Assembly: GCF_002532045.1 (NCBI RefSeq)
Contig: NZ_NWTG01000023.1
Coordinates: forward strand, 1-64,000
Source of the DNA: Bradyrhizobium sp. C9
Lineage (GTDB): Bacteria; Pseudomonadota; Alphaproteobacteria; Rhizobiales; Xanthobacteraceae
DNA: 64,000 nucleotides
Direction of reading: 5' to 3'
The notes beneath the pieces are model-generated. The model did no database searches. It was not told the DNA's origin and worked only from the letters and a program-made list of their open reading frames with translations. The translations under genes and the position numbers were made by a program. This document shows positions 36,637 through 45,631 of the stretch, piece by piece; within the stretch, counting starts at the first letter, position 1, and each line of letters opens with the position of its first letter.

Positions 36637-36821
36637 GGTGCCCCCAGCCGGGTCTGCATCCGGATGTTGCAATCGGGAACCTGATTCAGCAAGGCCCAAT
36701 CGTCCCGATTCCGTGGTGTCGAGGTCGGTCATTTCAGCGGATCTGTTTCGTTCTGGAACCGGGGTCGATGGCGGGCGTTGTCGGGCGGACGCGCCAAGCG
36801 CGCGGGTTTGTGGAGCGAGCA

Positions 36822-36995
36822 ATGACACTGCTGAAATGGGCGTTGATCTTCCTCGTCGTCTCGATCATCGCGGGCCTGCTCGGCTTCACCGGCATTTCCG
36901 CTGCCTCCGCCGACATTGCGCGCTTCCTGTTCTACGTGTTCGTCGTGATCTTCCTGGTGCTGCTGATCCTTGGGCTCACGATCTTCAGGGTCTAG
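36822..36995 (+). CDS. DUF1328 small membrane protein
   Basis: A 57-residue protein with two membrane helices (LLKWALIFLVVSIIAGLLGFTGISAA and ARFLFYVFVVIFLVLLILGL). It matches the small DUF1328 (YtjA-like) family, which is widespread, short and of unknown function. TGGAGCGA precedes the ATG. It lies between an acyltransferase and a DUF427 gene with no operon partner. Confidence 0.8.
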   Translation: MTLLKWALIFLVVSIIAGLLGFTGISAASADIARFLFYVFVVIFLVLLILGLTIFRV

Positions 36996-37122
36996 CGGCG
37001 ATCCGGCCGAACACTCCCGTCGTCATGCCCGGGTCTTGCCCGGGCATTTCCGTTTTTTCAGGCTGGGTGGGTACGCGCCGAAACGGCCGGCGAGGCCCGG
37101 CGCGCGCGGCAGGCGCGGTGGT

Positions 37123-37482
37123 TTAAGCGACTTCCTCGATCTTGACCTTGTCCGGATAGAAGGCGAGGTGGCCGGCGATCTCGGTCATGGCCGGAAAGGG
37201 CGCCTCATAGGTCCAGATCGCATTGTCCAGCGTCTTGCCGTTGGCCTTGATGCTGAAGTAGTTCGCATCCCCCTTGTAGGGGCAATGCGTGGTCCGCTCG
37301 GTGCGGGTCAACAGCTCCATGTTGGCGTCCTGCCGGGGGACGTATTGCACGGCCGGATAGCTCGCTTCCTTCAAGGTCAGCGCATGGGTGGTCTCGGCAA
37401 TGACGACGCCGTCGGCGGTGACGCGGACACGCTTGGCATTGGGCGTGATCGTGATCGGATGGTCGGGGCCGGGGAGCTTCAT
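37123..37482 (-). CDS. DUF427 domain protein
   Basis: A small soluble protein of 119 residues. The DUF427 hallmarks are ITPNAKRVRVTADGVVIAET at the start, YPAVQYVPRQDANMELL in the middle and THCPYKGDANYFSI with a conserved Cys-Pro. Function unknown. The frame extends upstream, but the ATG at 37482 fits the family start. It stands alone. Confidence 0.85.
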   Translation of the reverse strand: MKLPGPDHPITITPNAKRVRVTADGVVIAETTHALTLKEASYPAVQYVPRQDANMELLTRTERTTHCPYKGDANYFSIKANGKTLDNAIWTYEAPFPAMTEIAGHLAFYPDKVKIEEVA

Positions 37483-37680
37483 GATTCTGCGCCTCTTCTG
37501 GTCATTTCGGCGTGATGGCTTGTGACCGATTGATGCAGGTTTAAATCGCTGGGAATGGGAATATAGTGTGCCCCGGGATGACCTAGAAGACCTCAAGGGC
37601 TAGGTTTTAGCTTAGGTTTCTTCTTAGTTTTCCTGGCCGAATCGGCCCTGATTCGAATGACCTGACGGAGGTGGACTGGG

Positions 37681-37917
37681 ATGCCGATGGACGCCCGTGA
37701 TATCGAATCGATGATCAAGGCAGCGATCCCTGATGCCGAGGTGACGATCCGTGATCTGGCCGGCGACGGCGACCACTACGCGGCCACTGTCGTTTCCGAG
37801 TCATTCCGCGGCAAGTCCCGCGTTCAGCAGCACCAGATCGTCTACCAGTCGCTGAAGGGCCAGATGGGCGGCGTGTTGCACGCGCTGGCCCTGCAGACCG
37901 GCGTGCCGGAAGGCTAG
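37681..37917 (+). CDS. bolA: BolA/IbaG-family protein
   Basis: A 78-residue BolA-fold protein. It has the DGDHYAATVVSESFRGKSRVQQHQIVYQSL core, with the His residues used for [2Fe-2S] sharing with monothiol glutaredoxins. The partner grxD lies about 4.2 kb downstream on the same strand; in many alphaproteobacteria the two are neighbours, so a block of genes appears to have been inserted between them. GACGGAGG gives the ribosome site. A second ATG at 37687 is possible. Confidence 0.9.
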   Translation: MPMDARDIESMIKAAIPDAEVTIRDLAGDGDHYAATVVSESFRGKSRVQQHQIVYQSLKGQMGGVLHALALQTGVPEG

Positions 37918-37947
37918 TCCCCGGCAACCGGGCGGGGGCCCCAAGCG

Positions 37948-39129
37948 ATGGCAGATAATCCGCGCGGCGCGATGTTTCGCGTCATCGTGCCGAACCAGCA
38001 CAGCCGCGTCACCAATGCCGAGCTGTTCTTCGACCTCGTCTTCGTCTTTGCCGTCACGCAGCTGTCGCACACGCTGCTGCACCACTTCACCCCGCTGGGC
38101 GCGGTGCAGGTCACGGTGCTGTTCCTCGCGGTGTGGTGGGTCTGGGTCTATACCACCTGGGTCACCAACTGGCTCAATCCCGACCTGACGCCGGTCCGCC
38201 TGCTGCTGTTCGTCCTGATGCTGGGCGGGCTGCTGCTGTCGACCTCGATCCCGACCGCCTTCGAGGGGCGCGGCCTGTGGTTTGCGGGCACCTATGCCGC
38301 GATGCAGGTCGGCCGCACCGCGTTCTGGCTGCTGGCAACGCCGCGGCGGCGGACAGCGGTGCGCCACAACGCGATCCGTATCCTGACCTGGCTGTCCTGC
38401 TCGGCCGTGCTCTGGATTGTCGGCGGCTTCGCCGAGCACGAGACGCGGTTGTGGTTCTGGATCGCGGCGCTGGCCATCGAGTACGTCGCGCCGGCCCTGC
38501 GGTTCTGGACCCCCAAACTCGGCTTCTCCTCGATGGAGGCTTGGTCGGTCGAGGGCGGCCATATGGCCGAGCGCTGTGCAGGGTTCATCATCATCGCGCT
38601 CGGCGAGGCGATCGTGGTCGACGGCGCGACCTTTGCCGAGCTGACCTGGACGCCGGAGAATGTTGCCGCGTTCATCTCGGCGTTGGTCGGCAGCATCGCG
38701 ATGTGGTGGATTTATTTCCACAAGGGTGCCGAGGCCGGCGCGGACATGATCTCGAAGTCGGAGGAATCCGGCCGCGTGGCCCGGATCGCCTACACCTATT
38801 TGCACATGCCGATCGTCGGCGGCATCATCCTCACCGCGGTCGCCGACGAACTGGTGCTCAAGCATCCGACCGGCCATTCCGACCTGAAGACGATCGTAAG
38901 CTCGGTCGGCGGCCCCGCGCTGTTCCTGGTCGGCACCATCCTGTTCAAATACGTGATCCGCAATTTCCTGCAGCTCTCGCACGGCGTCGGTCTCGTCGCG
39001 CTGGCGATCACGGCCTATTTTGCCCGCGAAATGTCACCGCTGGTGCTCTCGATCGTCACCACCGCGATCATGATCGTGGTCGCGGTGTGGGAGTCGATCT
39101 CGCTGCGGTCGAGCGGGGAGGAAGAATAG
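37948..39129 (+). CDS. low temperature requirement protein A (LtrA)-like membrane protein
   Basis: A polytopic membrane protein of 393 residues with roughly ten helices. It begins with the LtrA pattern VTNAELFFDLVFVFAVTQLSH and contains RCAGFIIIALGEAIVVDGATF, the second family marker. LtrA was named from Listeria growth at low temperature; its molecular activity is unknown. It follows bolA by 30 bp with a GGGGGCC ribosome site. Confidence 0.85.
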   Translation: MADNPRGAMFRVIVPNQHSRVTNAELFFDLVFVFAVTQLSHTLLHHFTPLGAVQVTVLFLAVWWVWVYTTWVTNWLNPDLTPVRLLLFVLMLGGLLLSTSIPTAFEGRGLWFAGTYAAMQVGRTAFWLLATPRRRTAVRHNAIRILTWLSCSAVLWIVGGFAEHETRLWFWIAALAIEYVAPALRFWTPKLGFSSMEAWSVEGGHMAERCAGFIIIALGEAIVVDGATFAELTWTPENVAAFISALVGSIAMWWIYFHKGAEAGADMISKSEESGRVARIAYTYLHMPIVGGIILTAVADELVLKHPTGHSDLKTIVSSVGGPALFLVGTILFKYVIRNFLQLSHGVGLVALAITAYFAREMSPLVLSIVTTAIMIVVAVWESISLRSSGEEE

Positions 39130-39138
39130 CGCGGGCTG

Positions 39139-39534
39139 CTATCCCCGACCGGCCGTGGCCACACGGTGCTGCCAATAGACGAACAACGGCGCGCCGATCA
39201 CCTCGAGCGCGGTGAAGCCCACGAAGGGCAGCGGTGGGGCACCCACCATCACCATCGACAGCAGCCGACCAATGCCGCCAAGGAATATGCCGCCCCAGAT
39301 CACGCGGAACAGCACGCTCTCGCTCTCGATGCGCGGCACCAGCCAGAGCAGAGCGAGGCCGAGACCGAGCCAGACCCCACCGAAGAAGCGCAGATTGCCG
39401 TCGAGCACCGGCAGAACCGGCACGCCCGACGAGGCGTAGAGCGGATCGCTCACGCCGAGCATGGTGATGATGCCGGTCAGGACAGAGACGAGGGCGAGCA
39501 GGGCCGTCGCAACCTGCAGCGCACGCCGGCCCAT
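39139..39534 (-). CDS. DUF4345 small membrane protein
   Basis: A 131-residue protein with four predicted helices (ALQVATALLALVSVLTGIITML, FFGGVWLGLGLALLWLVP, VIWGGIFLGGIGRLLSMVMVG, FVGFTALEVIGAPLFVYWQ), matching the DUF4345 layout, including the GRLLS motif. Function unknown. The start at 39534 was chosen because the longer frame upstream reads into the egtD region in a different frame. It is downstream of egtD by 25 bp on the same strand and may be co-transcribed. Confidence 0.8.
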   Translation of the reverse strand: MGRRALQVATALLALVSVLTGIITMLGVSDPLYASSGVPVLPVLDGNLRFFGGVWLGLGLALLWLVPRIESESVLFRVIWGGIFLGGIGRLLSMVMVGAPPLPFVGFTALEVIGAPLFVYWQHRVATAGRG

Positions 39535-39559
39535 GATTGTGCCCCGTCCTCTATCGGTG

Positions 39560-40528
39560 CTAGTCCGCGACCAGCGCGTGCACCGAGAACATGGTGTCGG
39601 CGTCGGTCCAGCTGTCGCGCACCGTCCAGCCTGCGCTGCGCGCGAGCGCGGTGAACCGTTCGAGCGAGTATTTGTAGCTGTTCTCGGTGTGAATGCTCTC
39701 GCCGGGGCGGAACGCAAAGATGTTGCCGAGGATGCGCACGGTCTGCGCCTTGCGGCTGATCAGGTGCATCTCGATGCGGTGGCGGTCGCGGTTGTAGATC
39801 GAGCGGTGCGTAAATCCCGACAGGTCGAAATTGCCGCCGAGCTCGCGGTTGATGCGAACCAGCACATTGAGGTTGAAGCGGGCGGTGACGCCGGCCGCGT
39901 CGTTATAGGCGTCGTACAGCACGCGCTCGTCCTTCTCGAGGTCGACGCCGATGATCATCTGCGCGCCGTGGCCGAGGATCTTGCGCGCGCTGCGCAGGAA
40001 AGCCAGGGCCTCGCTCGGCTCGAAATTGCCGAGCGTCGAGCCTGGGAAGAAGCCGACCTTCGGCATGTCGGCAACCGCCTCGGGCAGCGCGAACGGCGTG
40101 GTGAAATCGGCCGCGACCGGATAGATGCCAAGACCCGGGAAATCCCGGCGCAGGCCATCGGCCTGGGCCTTGAGGAAATCGCCGGAGATATCGACCGGCA
40201 CATAGGCGGCGAACTCGCTCGTCTCGAGCAAGAGGCGCACCTTGGTGGTCGCGCCGGCGCCGAACTCGACCAGCGCCGCGCCATCCGGAATGATCGCGGC
40301 GATCTCGCTGCCGCGGTCGCGCAGGATGCCGAGCTCGGTGCGCGTCGGATAATATTCCGGCAGCACCGTGATCTGCTCGAACAGCTCCGAGCCGGTGGCG
40401 TCGTAGAAATATTTCGGCGACAGCCGTTTCGGGTGACGGGCGAGATCGCCGATCACATCGCCGGCAAACGCCGAGGTCGCTTCGTCGAACGGATACGCTT
40501 TGGCCAAAGCGGCGGCATGCACATTCAT
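39560..40528 (-). CDS. egtD: L-histidine N-alpha-methyltransferase EgtD
   Basis: SAM-dependent enzyme (322 residues) that trimethylates histidine to hercynine, the first step of ergothioneine synthesis. Family features are LSPKYFYDATGSELFEQIT near residue 36, the SAM-binding LVEFGAGATTKVRLLL, and FPGSTLGNFEP. GGGAGA precedes the ATG. egtB lies 54 bp upstream on the same strand, so the pair forms a minimal ergothioneine operon. Confidence 0.92.
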   Translation of the reverse strand: MNVHAAALAKAYPFDEATSAFAGDVIGDLARHPKRLSPKYFYDATGSELFEQITVLPEYYPTRTELGILRDRGSEIAAIIPDGAALVEFGAGATTKVRLLLETSEFAAYVPVDISGDFLKAQADGLRRDFPGLGIYPVAADFTTPFALPEAVADMPKVGFFPGSTLGNFEPSEALAFLRSARKILGHGAQMIIGVDLEKDERVLYDAYNDAAGVTARFNLNVLVRINRELGGNFDLSGFTHRSIYNRDRHRIEMHLISRKAQTVRILGNIFAFRPGESIHTENSYKYSLERFTALARSAGWTVRDSWTDADTMFSVHALVAD

Positions 40529-40582
40529 GATACTCTCCCGAACGCGCTTACCGACGCGTCATCGATGTCGACTGGACTCTGG

Positions 40583-41836
40583 TCAGGCATAGTCGGCGAG
40601 GCGTAACCCCGTGAATTGCCAGCGATGGTGCGGATAGAAGAAGTTGCGGTAGGTGACACGGCCGTGACCGGCCGGCGTCGCCAGCGACGAGCCGCGCAGC
40701 ACGAGCTGGTTGACCATGAACTTGCCGTTGTATTCGCCGAGCGCGCCCTCGATTGCGCGGTAGCCGGGGTAGGGCGAATAGGCGCTGCGGGTCCATTGCC
40801 AGACGATGCCATAGGCGTCGTTGAGCAGGCCGGCGCGCGCCGCGACCTCCCATTCCATCTCGGTCGGCAGATGCTTGCCGGCCCAGCGGGCGAAGGCGTC
40901 GGCCTCGTAGTAGCTGACATGGCAAACCGGAGCCTGCAGATCGATCGGCTGCAAGCCGCCGAGCGTCATGATCTTCCATTCGCCGTCGATCTCGCGCCAG
41001 TGGCCCGGCGACTGCCAGCCCTCGTTGCTCACGGTGCCGAAGCCGTCCATCAGCCACAGCGTGGCGGTGGAATAGCCGCCGTCCTTGATGAAGGCGAGCC
41101 AATCGGCATTGGTGACGAGGTTTTTCGCGAGCTTGACCGGGCCGACCAGCGCGCGATGCGCTGGCTTCTCATTGTCGAAATGGAAGCTGTCGTCGGCATG
41201 GCCGACGGTGTGGATGCCCTCGTTGAGCGTCACCCATTCCGCAGGTCCGCGCTGCGACGCCGGGAAGCGCCACGCCGGATCGTAGGCCGGCGGGATCGGG
41301 TTCTGGGCGAAGGCATGCAGGATGTCGGTGTACATCAGCTCCTGATGCTGCTGCTCGTGATTGAGGCCGACCTCGACCAGCGGCACCAGCGCCTCGAGCT
41401 TGTCCGTCGGGGCGGTCTGGAAGAATTTCACCACCTCGGCGTCGACATGGCGGCGGTAGGCGGTGACTTCGTCTGATGTCGGGCGGGTCAGATGGCCGCG
41501 CTGGTGGCGGGCATGGCGGGGTCCGGCGCTGACGTAATAGGAATTGAACAGATAGGCGTAGTCGGGATGGAACGGCGTGTAGCCCTTGGCGTGCTCGCCG
41601 AGCAGAAACTGCTCGAAGAACCAGGTGGTATGGGCGCGGTGCCATTTGGCGGGGCTCGCATCCGGCATCGACTGGATCAGCTGGTCTTCCGCCGACAGCG
41701 GCGCGACACGGCGCTCGGTCTCGTCGCGGACCGCGCGATAGGCGTCCACCAGCCGCCGCGCGAGCGAACCGGATTCGGAGGACAATGACGGGGAGGTGCC
41801 GGGAATGGCGGCCGCGGCAGAGGCTGGTTTCGTCAA
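40583..41836 (-). CDS. egtB: ergothioneine biosynthesis sulfoxide synthase EgtB
   Basis: Non-haem iron enzyme (417 residues) that joins a thiol to hercynine with oxygen. An N-terminal DinB-like domain carries the iron ligands H69 (RAHT), H160 and H164 (NHEQQH), and the C-terminal part is an FGE-sulfatase-type domain (MTLGGLQPIDLQAPVCHVSYYEADAFARWAGK and ending with a YRNFFYP..W region). No ATG starts the frame; I place the start at a TTG (41836) because GGAGA sits at proper distance; another TTG lies 18 bases further upstream. EgtC and EgtE genes are not in the window. Confidence 0.9.
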   Translation of the reverse strand: MTKPASAAAAIPGTSPSLSSESGSLARRLVDAYRAVRDETERRVAPLSAEDQLIQSMPDASPAKWHRAHTTWFFEQFLLGEHAKGYTPFHPDYAYLFNSYYVSAGPRHARHQRGHLTRPTSDEVTAYRRHVDAEVVKFFQTAPTDKLEALVPLVEVGLNHEQQHQELMYTDILHAFAQNPIPPAYDPAWRFPASQRGPAEWVTLNEGIHTVGHADDSFHFDNEKPAHRALVGPVKLAKNLVTNADWLAFIKDGGYSTATLWLMDGFGTVSNEGWQSPGHWREIDGEWKIMTLGGLQPIDLQAPVCHVSYYEADAFARWAGKHLPTEMEWEVAARAGLLNDAYGIVWQWTRSAYSPYPGYRAIEGALGEYNGKFMVNQLVLRGSSLATPAGHGRVTYRNFFYPHHRWQFTGLRLADYA

Positions 41837-42128
41837 CGATGGTCTCCGATTCAAGGGGAGAACGTTGCTTCGGCAAACTGGTTCCAGACGGACAGTTCGT
41901 CCTAGATAGGGGCTCCGTTACGGGAAAAAAGCCTCCCCCCTGATGATATTGGGCCCGTCAGATAATCCCGGCCCGTTTTGCGGTGCCGTCCGGCCCCTGC
42001 CGCATGCCAGATTTCCGCCATTTTGCTTTGGATGCACAATGGTTTGAGCTACATATATAGCCAGTCACGGGTTAGAAGGGTGGGCCGGCCCACAAGGCTT
42101 GAGAGCGCCGCCCCCGAAGGAAGCGAAA

Positions 42129-42461
42129 ATGAGCATCGAGCAATTCATCGACAACGAAGTGAAGTCGAACGACGTCGTGCTGTTCATGAAGGGCACGCCG
42201 CAATTCCCGCAGTGCGGGTTTTCCGGTCAGGTCGTGCAGATCCTCGACCACATCGGTGTCGGCTACAAGGGCCTCAACGTTCTGGAATCGGCCGAGCTGC
42301 GCAACGGCATCAAGGTCTATTCGAACTGGCCGACGATTCCGCAGCTCTATGTGAAGGGCGAGTTCGTCGGCGGCTGCGACATCATCCGCGAGATGTTCCA
42401 GGCCGGTGAATTGCAGCAGCTGTTTGCCGACAAGGGCATCCCGGTCGACGTGGCTGCCTGA
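42129..42461 (+). CDS. grxD: monothiol glutaredoxin, Grx4 family
   Basis: A 110-residue CGFS-type glutaredoxin: FMKGTPQFPQCGFSGQVVQIL with the cluster-binding C29, and WPTIPQLYVKGEFVGGCDI with the cis-Pro and glutathione-binding region. It binds [2Fe-2S] clusters with BolA and delivers them to target proteins. The ATG at 42129 is preceded by a GAAGGAAGC ribosome site. The macrodomain gene starts 2 bp after its stop. Confidence 0.93.
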   Translation: MSIEQFIDNEVKSNDVVLFMKGTPQFPQCGFSGQVVQILDHIGVGYKGLNVLESAELRNGIKVYSNWPTIPQLYVKGEFVGGCDIIREMFQAGELQQLFADKGIPVDVAA

Positions 42462-42463
42462 CC

Positions 42464-43009
42464 TTGACGGCGCGCCAGATCGGCAAGGCGCGGCTCGAAG
42501 TCATCGTTACCGACATCACGACCCTGCGCGTTGACGCCATCGTCAACGCGGCCAATTCGTCGCTGCTCGGGGGCGGCGGCGTCGATGGCGCGATTCATCG
42601 CGCCGCGGGACCTGATCTGGTCGCCGAATGCCGTATGCTCCACGGCTGCAAGACTGGCCAGGCCAAGATTACCAAAGGGTATCGGCTGCCTGCCAAGCAC
42701 GTCATTCATACGGTGGGCCCGTTGTGGAATGGCGGCAAGCTCGACGAGGACGGTCTGCTCGCATCCTGCTATCGGCGCTCGGTGGAGCTCTGCCGCGAGC
42801 ATGGCCTCGCCTCGATCGCTTTTCCCGCAATCTCGACTGGCATCTATCGTTTCCCTGCGGATCGCGCTGCCCGGATCGCCGTAAGGACTGTCGTCGACAC
42901 GCTGGCCACTGCCCCCAGCGTCGAGCACGTGGTCTTCTGCTGCTTCTCCGCTCCCAGCGCCGAATTGCACGAGGCCGCTTTGGCCTCCTTTGGGAGCCCT
43001 TGTGCCTGA
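42464..43009 (+). CDS. macrodomain protein, O-acetyl-ADP-ribose deacetylase family
   Basis: A single macrodomain of 181 residues: VDAIVNAANSSLLGGGGVDGAIHRAAG (ADP-ribose-binding loop 1), VIHTVGPLW and AFPAISTGIYRFP (loop 2). YmdB-type enzymes remove acetyl or ADP-ribosyl groups. Translation appears to begin at a TTG (42464), 2 bp after the grxD stop, which implies coupling to grxD. No partner ADP-ribosyltransferase is nearby. Confidence 0.88.
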   Translation: MTARQIGKARLEVIVTDITTLRVDAIVNAANSSLLGGGGVDGAIHRAAGPDLVAECRMLHGCKTGQAKITKGYRLPAKHVIHTVGPLWNGGKLDEDGLLASCYRRSVELCREHGLASIAFPAISTGIYRFPADRAARIAVRTVVDTLATAPSVEHVVFCCFSAPSAELHEAALASFGSPCA

Positions 43010-43058
43010 TGATACCGCCGCTACACTTCCTCGTGATTTCCGGGGAGGGATAGCTCAA

Positions 43059-44345
43059 ATGCATTCATTTCGTTTGACGCGCGCCGCCGCAGCCGCCGCG
43101 GTGTTGCTGGCGGCATCGTTTGCGTACGCGCACACCGAGGGCACCTATGAGATTCCGGCGGGCGCGCATTTCAACCCCGACAAGCTCGCCAAGATCGGCG
43201 AGTTCTTCAAGAACGAGGTCGCGACCGGAAAGATTCCCGGCGCCAACGTCCTGATCCAGCAGCACGGCAAGCCGGTGTATCACGAGGCCTTCGGCGTGCA
43301 GGACGTGGTCAGCAAGACGCCGATCACCGACAAGACCATCTTCCGCCTGGCTTCGATGTCCAAGTCGATCACCGCCGTGGTCTCGATGCAGCTGCTGGAA
43401 GAGGGCAAGTACAAGCTCGACGATCCGGTCTCGAAATACATTCCCTCCTTCGCCAACATGAAGGTCGGCGTCGAGAAGAAGGCCGAGGACGGCACCAAGA
43501 CGCTCGAGCTGGTGCCGCTGAAGCGGCCGATCACGATCCTCGATCTGATGACGCATACGTCGGGCGTCACCTACGGCTTCTATGGCGACAGCCTGGTCCG
43601 CAAGGCCTACAAGGAAGCCAATATCTATGGCGGCGATTTCGATCTCGCCGAATTCGCCGAGCGGATCGCCAAGCTGCCGCTGCACAACCAGCCCGGCGAG
43701 CTCTGGCAATACGGCCATTCCACCGACATCCTGGCGCGCGTGATGGAGGTGACCACCGGCGAGAAGCTCTCGACGATCGAGCAGGAAAGGCTGCTCGGCC
43801 CGCTCGGTATGAAGGACACCGGTTTCTTCGTCACCGATCCCGAGAAGCAGAAGCTGATGGCAGAGCCTATGCCGAACGACAGCGACTTTCGGGTCGGCCG
43901 GATCAACGATCCGACCAAGGTCAAGAAATGGGAGTCCGCCAGCGGCGGCATGGTCTCGACCATGGCGGATTATTCGCGCTTCGCCCAGATGCTGCTCAAC
44001 GGCGGCACCCTCGACGGCAAGACCATCCTGAAGCCCGAAACGTTCAAGGAATTGACCACCGATCGTGTTGGCCCGGGCTCAGGCGTTGCGCGCGACGTAT
44101 TCTATTTCCCCGGCGATGGCTTCGGCTTCGGGCTCGGGATCGCTGTGCGGACCGATCCGGGCAACGCCAAGCCGCCTCCGCCCGGCGATCTCGGCGAACT
44201 GAAATGGGATGGTGCCAGCGGCTGCTACTACATCATCGACCGTAAGCAGGACTTCTTCTTCGTTCTGCTGGAGCAGACGCCGACCGAGCGTCAGCGTATC
44301 CAGCGGACCCTGAAGCAACTCGTCTATGAAGCCATGGAAAACTAA
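43059..44345 (+). CDS. exported serine hydrolase (beta-lactamase/esterase class C family), copy 1
   Basis: A 428-residue exported hydrolase. A signal peptide (about 1-24, ending ...SFAYA) precedes a class C beta-lactamase-like domain with the nucleophile motif SMSK (S99, K102) and the YGHS motif that replaces YxN. Relatives include esterases, D-aminopeptidases and true penicillin-recognising proteins; an HTG-type third motif is not obvious. GGGGAGGGA precedes the start at 43059. It is followed at once by a close paralogue, so the pair arose by tandem duplication. Confidence 0.88.
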   Translation: MHSFRLTRAAAAAAVLLAASFAYAHTEGTYEIPAGAHFNPDKLAKIGEFFKNEVATGKIPGANVLIQQHGKPVYHEAFGVQDVVSKTPITDKTIFRLASMSKSITAVVSMQLLEEGKYKLDDPVSKYIPSFANMKVGVEKKAEDGTKTLELVPLKRPITILDLMTHTSGVTYGFYGDSLVRKAYKEANIYGGDFDLAEFAERIAKLPLHNQPGELWQYGHSTDILARVMEVTTGEKLSTIEQERLLGPLGMKDTGFFVTDPEKQKLMAEPMPNDSDFRVGRINDPTKVKKWESASGGMVSTMADYSRFAQMLLNGGTLDGKTILKPETFKELTTDRVGPGSGVARDVFYFPGDGFGFGLGIAVRTDPGNAKPPPPGDLGELKWDGASGCYYIIDRKQDFFFVLLEQTPTERQRIQRTLKQLVYEAMEN

Positions 44346-44346
44346 C

Positions 44347-45609
44347 ATGCGTGGGTGCCGCGCACTCGTCGCGGCACTCGTGCTCGCGTCCGCTGCAACG
44401 GTTGCGCAGGCCGGCTCCCCGGGGCCGGCAGTGCACAGCTTCTCGGCGGAGGAGCTCGCCAAGGTCTCCGACTATGTCAGGAGCGAGATCGCGACCGGGA
44501 AGATTCCCGGCGGGATCCTGCTGCTGCAGCAGCATGGCAAGCCGGTCTACTACGAGAATTTCGGGGTTCGCGACGTCGCAACCGAGCTCTCGATGAGCGC
44601 CGACACGATCTTCCGCCTCTATTCGATGTCGAAGCCGATCACGACCGTCGTGGCGATGATGCTGGTGGAGGAGGGCAGGCTCGCGCTCAGCGATCCAGTG
44701 TCGAAATACATCCCGGCCTTTGCCGACATGAAGGTCGGCGTCGAAAAGCGCGGCGACGAAGGCAAGCCGACGATGACGCTGGAGCCGCTCAAGCGTCCGG
44801 TGACGATCGAAGACCTGATGCGCCACACCGCAGGCCTGCCCTACGGCTATTATGGCGGCGGTGTCGTGAACAGGAGCTACGCCGATGCCGGGCTGCTCGA
44901 CAACGATCCCGACAACGCCGAATTCACGGCGCGGCTCACGGCACTGCCGCTCGCCGAACAGCCCGGCACACAATGGGACTATGGTCATTCCACCGACGTG
45001 CTCGGCCGCATCATCGAGGTGATCACGGGGAAATCGCTGTTTCAGGTCGAGAAGGAACGGTTGCTCGGTCCGCTCGGGATGAACGAAACCGCATTCTATG
45101 TTGCCGACCGGGCGAAATGGCCGCTGATCGCCGAGCCGATGCCGAAGGATCGCGCGCTCAGCCCGGTCGCCAACGTCAGCGACCCGCGCCAGCCGCTGCG
45201 AAGGGAATCCGGCGGCGGCGGCATGGTCGGCACCGTCGGCGACTATGCGCGCTTCTCGCAGATGCTGCTGAACGGCGGCAGCTACGGCGGGAAGCGCTAT
45301 CTGAAACCGGAAACCATCGCGCTGATGGCGTCAGATCACATCGGTCCCGAAACCGGTGTCATGCGCGACAAGAACTATTATCCGGGTCCGAACTCCGGCT
45401 TCGGCCTCGGTTTCGCGGTGCGCACCTCGGTGCCGGAGAACACGTCCTGGCCGCTCGGCGAATATCGTTGGGACGGCGTCGGCGGCACGTTCTTCTTCAT
45501 CGACCCCGCTGACGATCTGTTCGGGATATTCATGGTGCAGACGCCGTCACAGCGCGGCCGGATCCAGCAGGAGCTGAAGACGCTGATCTATCGGGCGATG
45601 GGGCGGTAG
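44347..45609 (+). CDS. exported serine hydrolase (beta-lactamase/esterase class C family), copy 2
   Basis: Paralogue of the preceding gene, 420 residues. A signal peptide (about 1-22, ending ...VAQAG) and the catalytic SMSK (S93, K96) and YGHS motifs are preserved. Long stretches match copy 1, for example SKYIP..ADMKVGVEK and ERLLGPLGM, while other loops differ, so the two may have distinct substrates. It starts at 44347, one base after the stop of copy 1, and the two are certainly co-transcribed. A longer frame at 44326 overlaps copy 1 and lacks a signal peptide at its start. Confidence 0.88.
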   Translation: MRGCRALVAALVLASAATVAQAGSPGPAVHSFSAEELAKVSDYVRSEIATGKIPGGILLLQQHGKPVYYENFGVRDVATELSMSADTIFRLYSMSKPITTVVAMMLVEEGRLALSDPVSKYIPAFADMKVGVEKRGDEGKPTMTLEPLKRPVTIEDLMRHTAGLPYGYYGGGVVNRSYADAGLLDNDPDNAEFTARLTALPLAEQPGTQWDYGHSTDVLGRIIEVITGKSLFQVEKERLLGPLGMNETAFYVADRAKWPLIAEPMPKDRALSPVANVSDPRQPLRRESGGGGMVGTVGDYARFSQMLLNGGSYGGKRYLKPETIALMASDHIGPETGVMRDKNYYPGPNSGFGLGFAVRTSVPENTSWPLGEYRWDGVGGTFFFIDPADDLFGIFMVQTPSQRGRIQQELKTLIYRAMGR

Positions 45610-45631
45610 ACGCTCACGTTGCAATCGGTAG

